Source: Aeromonas diversa CDC 2478-85 (GTDB lineage: Bacteria > Pseudomonadota > Gammaproteobacteria > Enterobacterales > Aeromonadaceae). Taken from it: 64,000 nt of DNA. Location of the stretch: NCBI RefSeq assembly GCF_000819805.1, contig NZ_CDCE01000029.1, positions 2,833-66,832 on the forward strand. The letters run 5' to 3'. Shown in pieces: positions 63,294 to 64,000 of this stretch. Each line of letters starts with the position of its first letter. Positions within the stretch are counted from its first letter, which is position 1. Under the pieces are notes generated by a model. That model worked only from the letters and a program-made list of their open reading frames with translations. It was not told where the DNA came from and made no database searches. A program made the position numbers and the translations under genes.

Positions 63294-64000
63294 TCAGTTC
63301 TTTTTGGGTGAGATACGGTAGACGGGGCGAAAGTCCCCGTCGGAGAGGCTGTCCCGGGTGTCGGGTAACGCCTTCTCCAGGGTCAATATGGGGGGGGCGA
63401 GGTGGCGTGGGCAGCGCGCCTCACTGGTGTCGGGTTGATTGAGCAGGCAGACCGCCTGGGCCACGGCGAGGCGTCCCTGCAGACGCATCTGATCGCTGTT
63501 GGCCACCAGGATGCGCCCGCGCAGCAGCCCCCGCTGCACCCCGTGACTGAAGTAGGTCGCGGCGATGGCGGGTCGGGAGCGGCCGGAGAGCTCGCTCATG
63601 GCCACCTCGGCGGCGATGGCGCCCCCCACCAGATAGTCCAAATCCGGATGTTGGCGCAGCACCTGCTGCACCAGGGTGCGCTGAATCTCCCGGCTGTTGT
63701 CGCCGCGTCGTGTCGTCACCAGCGTGACCGCGCTCCCCGCGATGGCCTCGGCGAAGGCCGGCTCCACCAGGTTGTTGCCCCCTCGCGCGGCGGGTCCCGG
63801 GAAGAGGGCGACCCGCACCGCCGGGCTGCCGGCCGGGTGGCGCCGCGCCAGCCACTGACCGATGCGCGCCCCCATCTCGGCCCAGTCTACCCCTACCTCG
63901 GCGACCGCCAGGCCCGGTGCCAGGGCGTTGACCACTCCGAAGACAGGCAACCGGCTGGCGCGGATGGTGCTGGTCAGGGCGTCCGGTGTGACGCTGCCGA
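63294..64000 (-). CDS. torT: TMAO periplasmic sensor TorT (5' end cut)
   Basis: The C-terminal part (235 residues) of a periplasmic binding protein, open to the window end. The visible portion has the family-1 periplasmic binding protein pattern: LPVFGVVNAL, AEMGARIGQWLARRH, VRVALFPGPAARGGNNLVEPAFAEAI, YLVGGAIAAEVAMSEL and SDQMRLQGRLAVAQAVCLLNQ. By location next to torR it should be TorT, which binds TMAO and controls kinase TorS. The start lies outside; apparent internal starts are ignored. Confidence 0.88.
   Translation of the reverse strand, partial: GSVTPDALTSTIRASRLPVFGVVNALAPGLAVAEVGVDWAEMGARIGQWLARRHPAGSPAVRVALFPGPAARGGNNLVEPAFAEAIAGSAVTLVTTRRGDNSREIQRTLVQQVLRQHPDLDYLVGGAIAAEVAMSELSGRSRPAIAATYFSHGVQRGLLRGRILVANSDQMRLQGRLAVAQAVCLLNQPDTSEARCPRHLAPPILTLEKALPDTRDSLSDGDFRPVYRISPKKN

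Overview
The window reads as chromosomal DNA of a high-G+C, facultatively anaerobic gammaproteobacterium, most likely Aeromonas or a close relative. This is inferred from recognised proteins (ArcA, TorCAD/TorR, CydDC, PtsHI-Crr, RcsF, tandem NptA-type Na/Pi symporters, PuuA/PuuB/PuuP) and tRNA-Gly genes close to those of Escherichia coli. No rRNA, CRISPR array, insertion sequence transposase, integrase or prophage gene was seen. A few long stretches without genes (about 3.1-3.9, 25.7-26.2 and 27.5-28.3 kb) look like accessory or degraded sequence.

Layout. 0-3.9 kb: a small accessory block (YciI-like protein, AraC regulator, short-chain dehydrogenase, acetyltransferase) bounded by copies of a multi-hairpin intergenic repeat, plus a second, tandem 155-bp repeat. 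3.9-6.0 kb: a single-gene tubulin/FtsZ-superfamily GTPase with its own terminator. 6.2-8.7 kb: two tandem Na/phosphate symporters, each behind a duplicated pair of Pho boxes. 9.5-18.6 kb: a putrescine/GABA catabolic cluster with two PuuP-type importers, GabT, GabD, PuuA and divergent PuuB. Both importer genes carry the same elaborate 5' leader: promoter, early terminator hairpin, conserved double stem-loop, and a 43-codon upstream ORF whose stop overlaps the importer start. 18.8-28.9 kb: a MocA-type oxidoreductase, an SgrR-like regulator with a dyad operator, an rRNA/tRNA methyltransferase, FdxA, a COG2509-type flavoprotein, a lipase-like hydrolase, a protein made of three fused RidA domains, and an SRPBCC protein.

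29-46.6 kb: a giant MscK/MscM-type channel, the ptsH-ptsI-crr operon, cysK, a MoxR ATPase-VWA-ketoacyl synthase cluster, an HD-GYP protein split by a frameshift in a T6 run, TrmO, a DUF488 protein, RcsF and CydDC. 46.8-53.1 kb: tRNA-Gly(CCC) and tRNA-Gly(TCC), a soluble PAS-PAS chemoreceptor resembling BdlA, arcA, a DUF3293 protein, an RraA-like protein, a small outer-membrane-type protein and acs. 53.2-57.1 kb: a histidine kinase coupled to a REC-PAS-GGDEF-EAL response regulator. 57.3-64 kb: the TMAO respiration locus (torC-torA-torD plus a coupled small membrane protein, divergent torR, and torT cut by the window end), with tor-box-like repeats upstream of torC.

The recurring themes are respiration and redox control (ArcA with an FNR-like box, CydDC, Tor), cyclic-di-GMP turnover, phosphate starvation, and polyamine use. 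The strongest candidates for something undescribed are the duplicated puuP leader with its conserved upstream ORF, the stand-alone tubulin-like GTPase, the covalent RidA trimer and the hairpin repeats.
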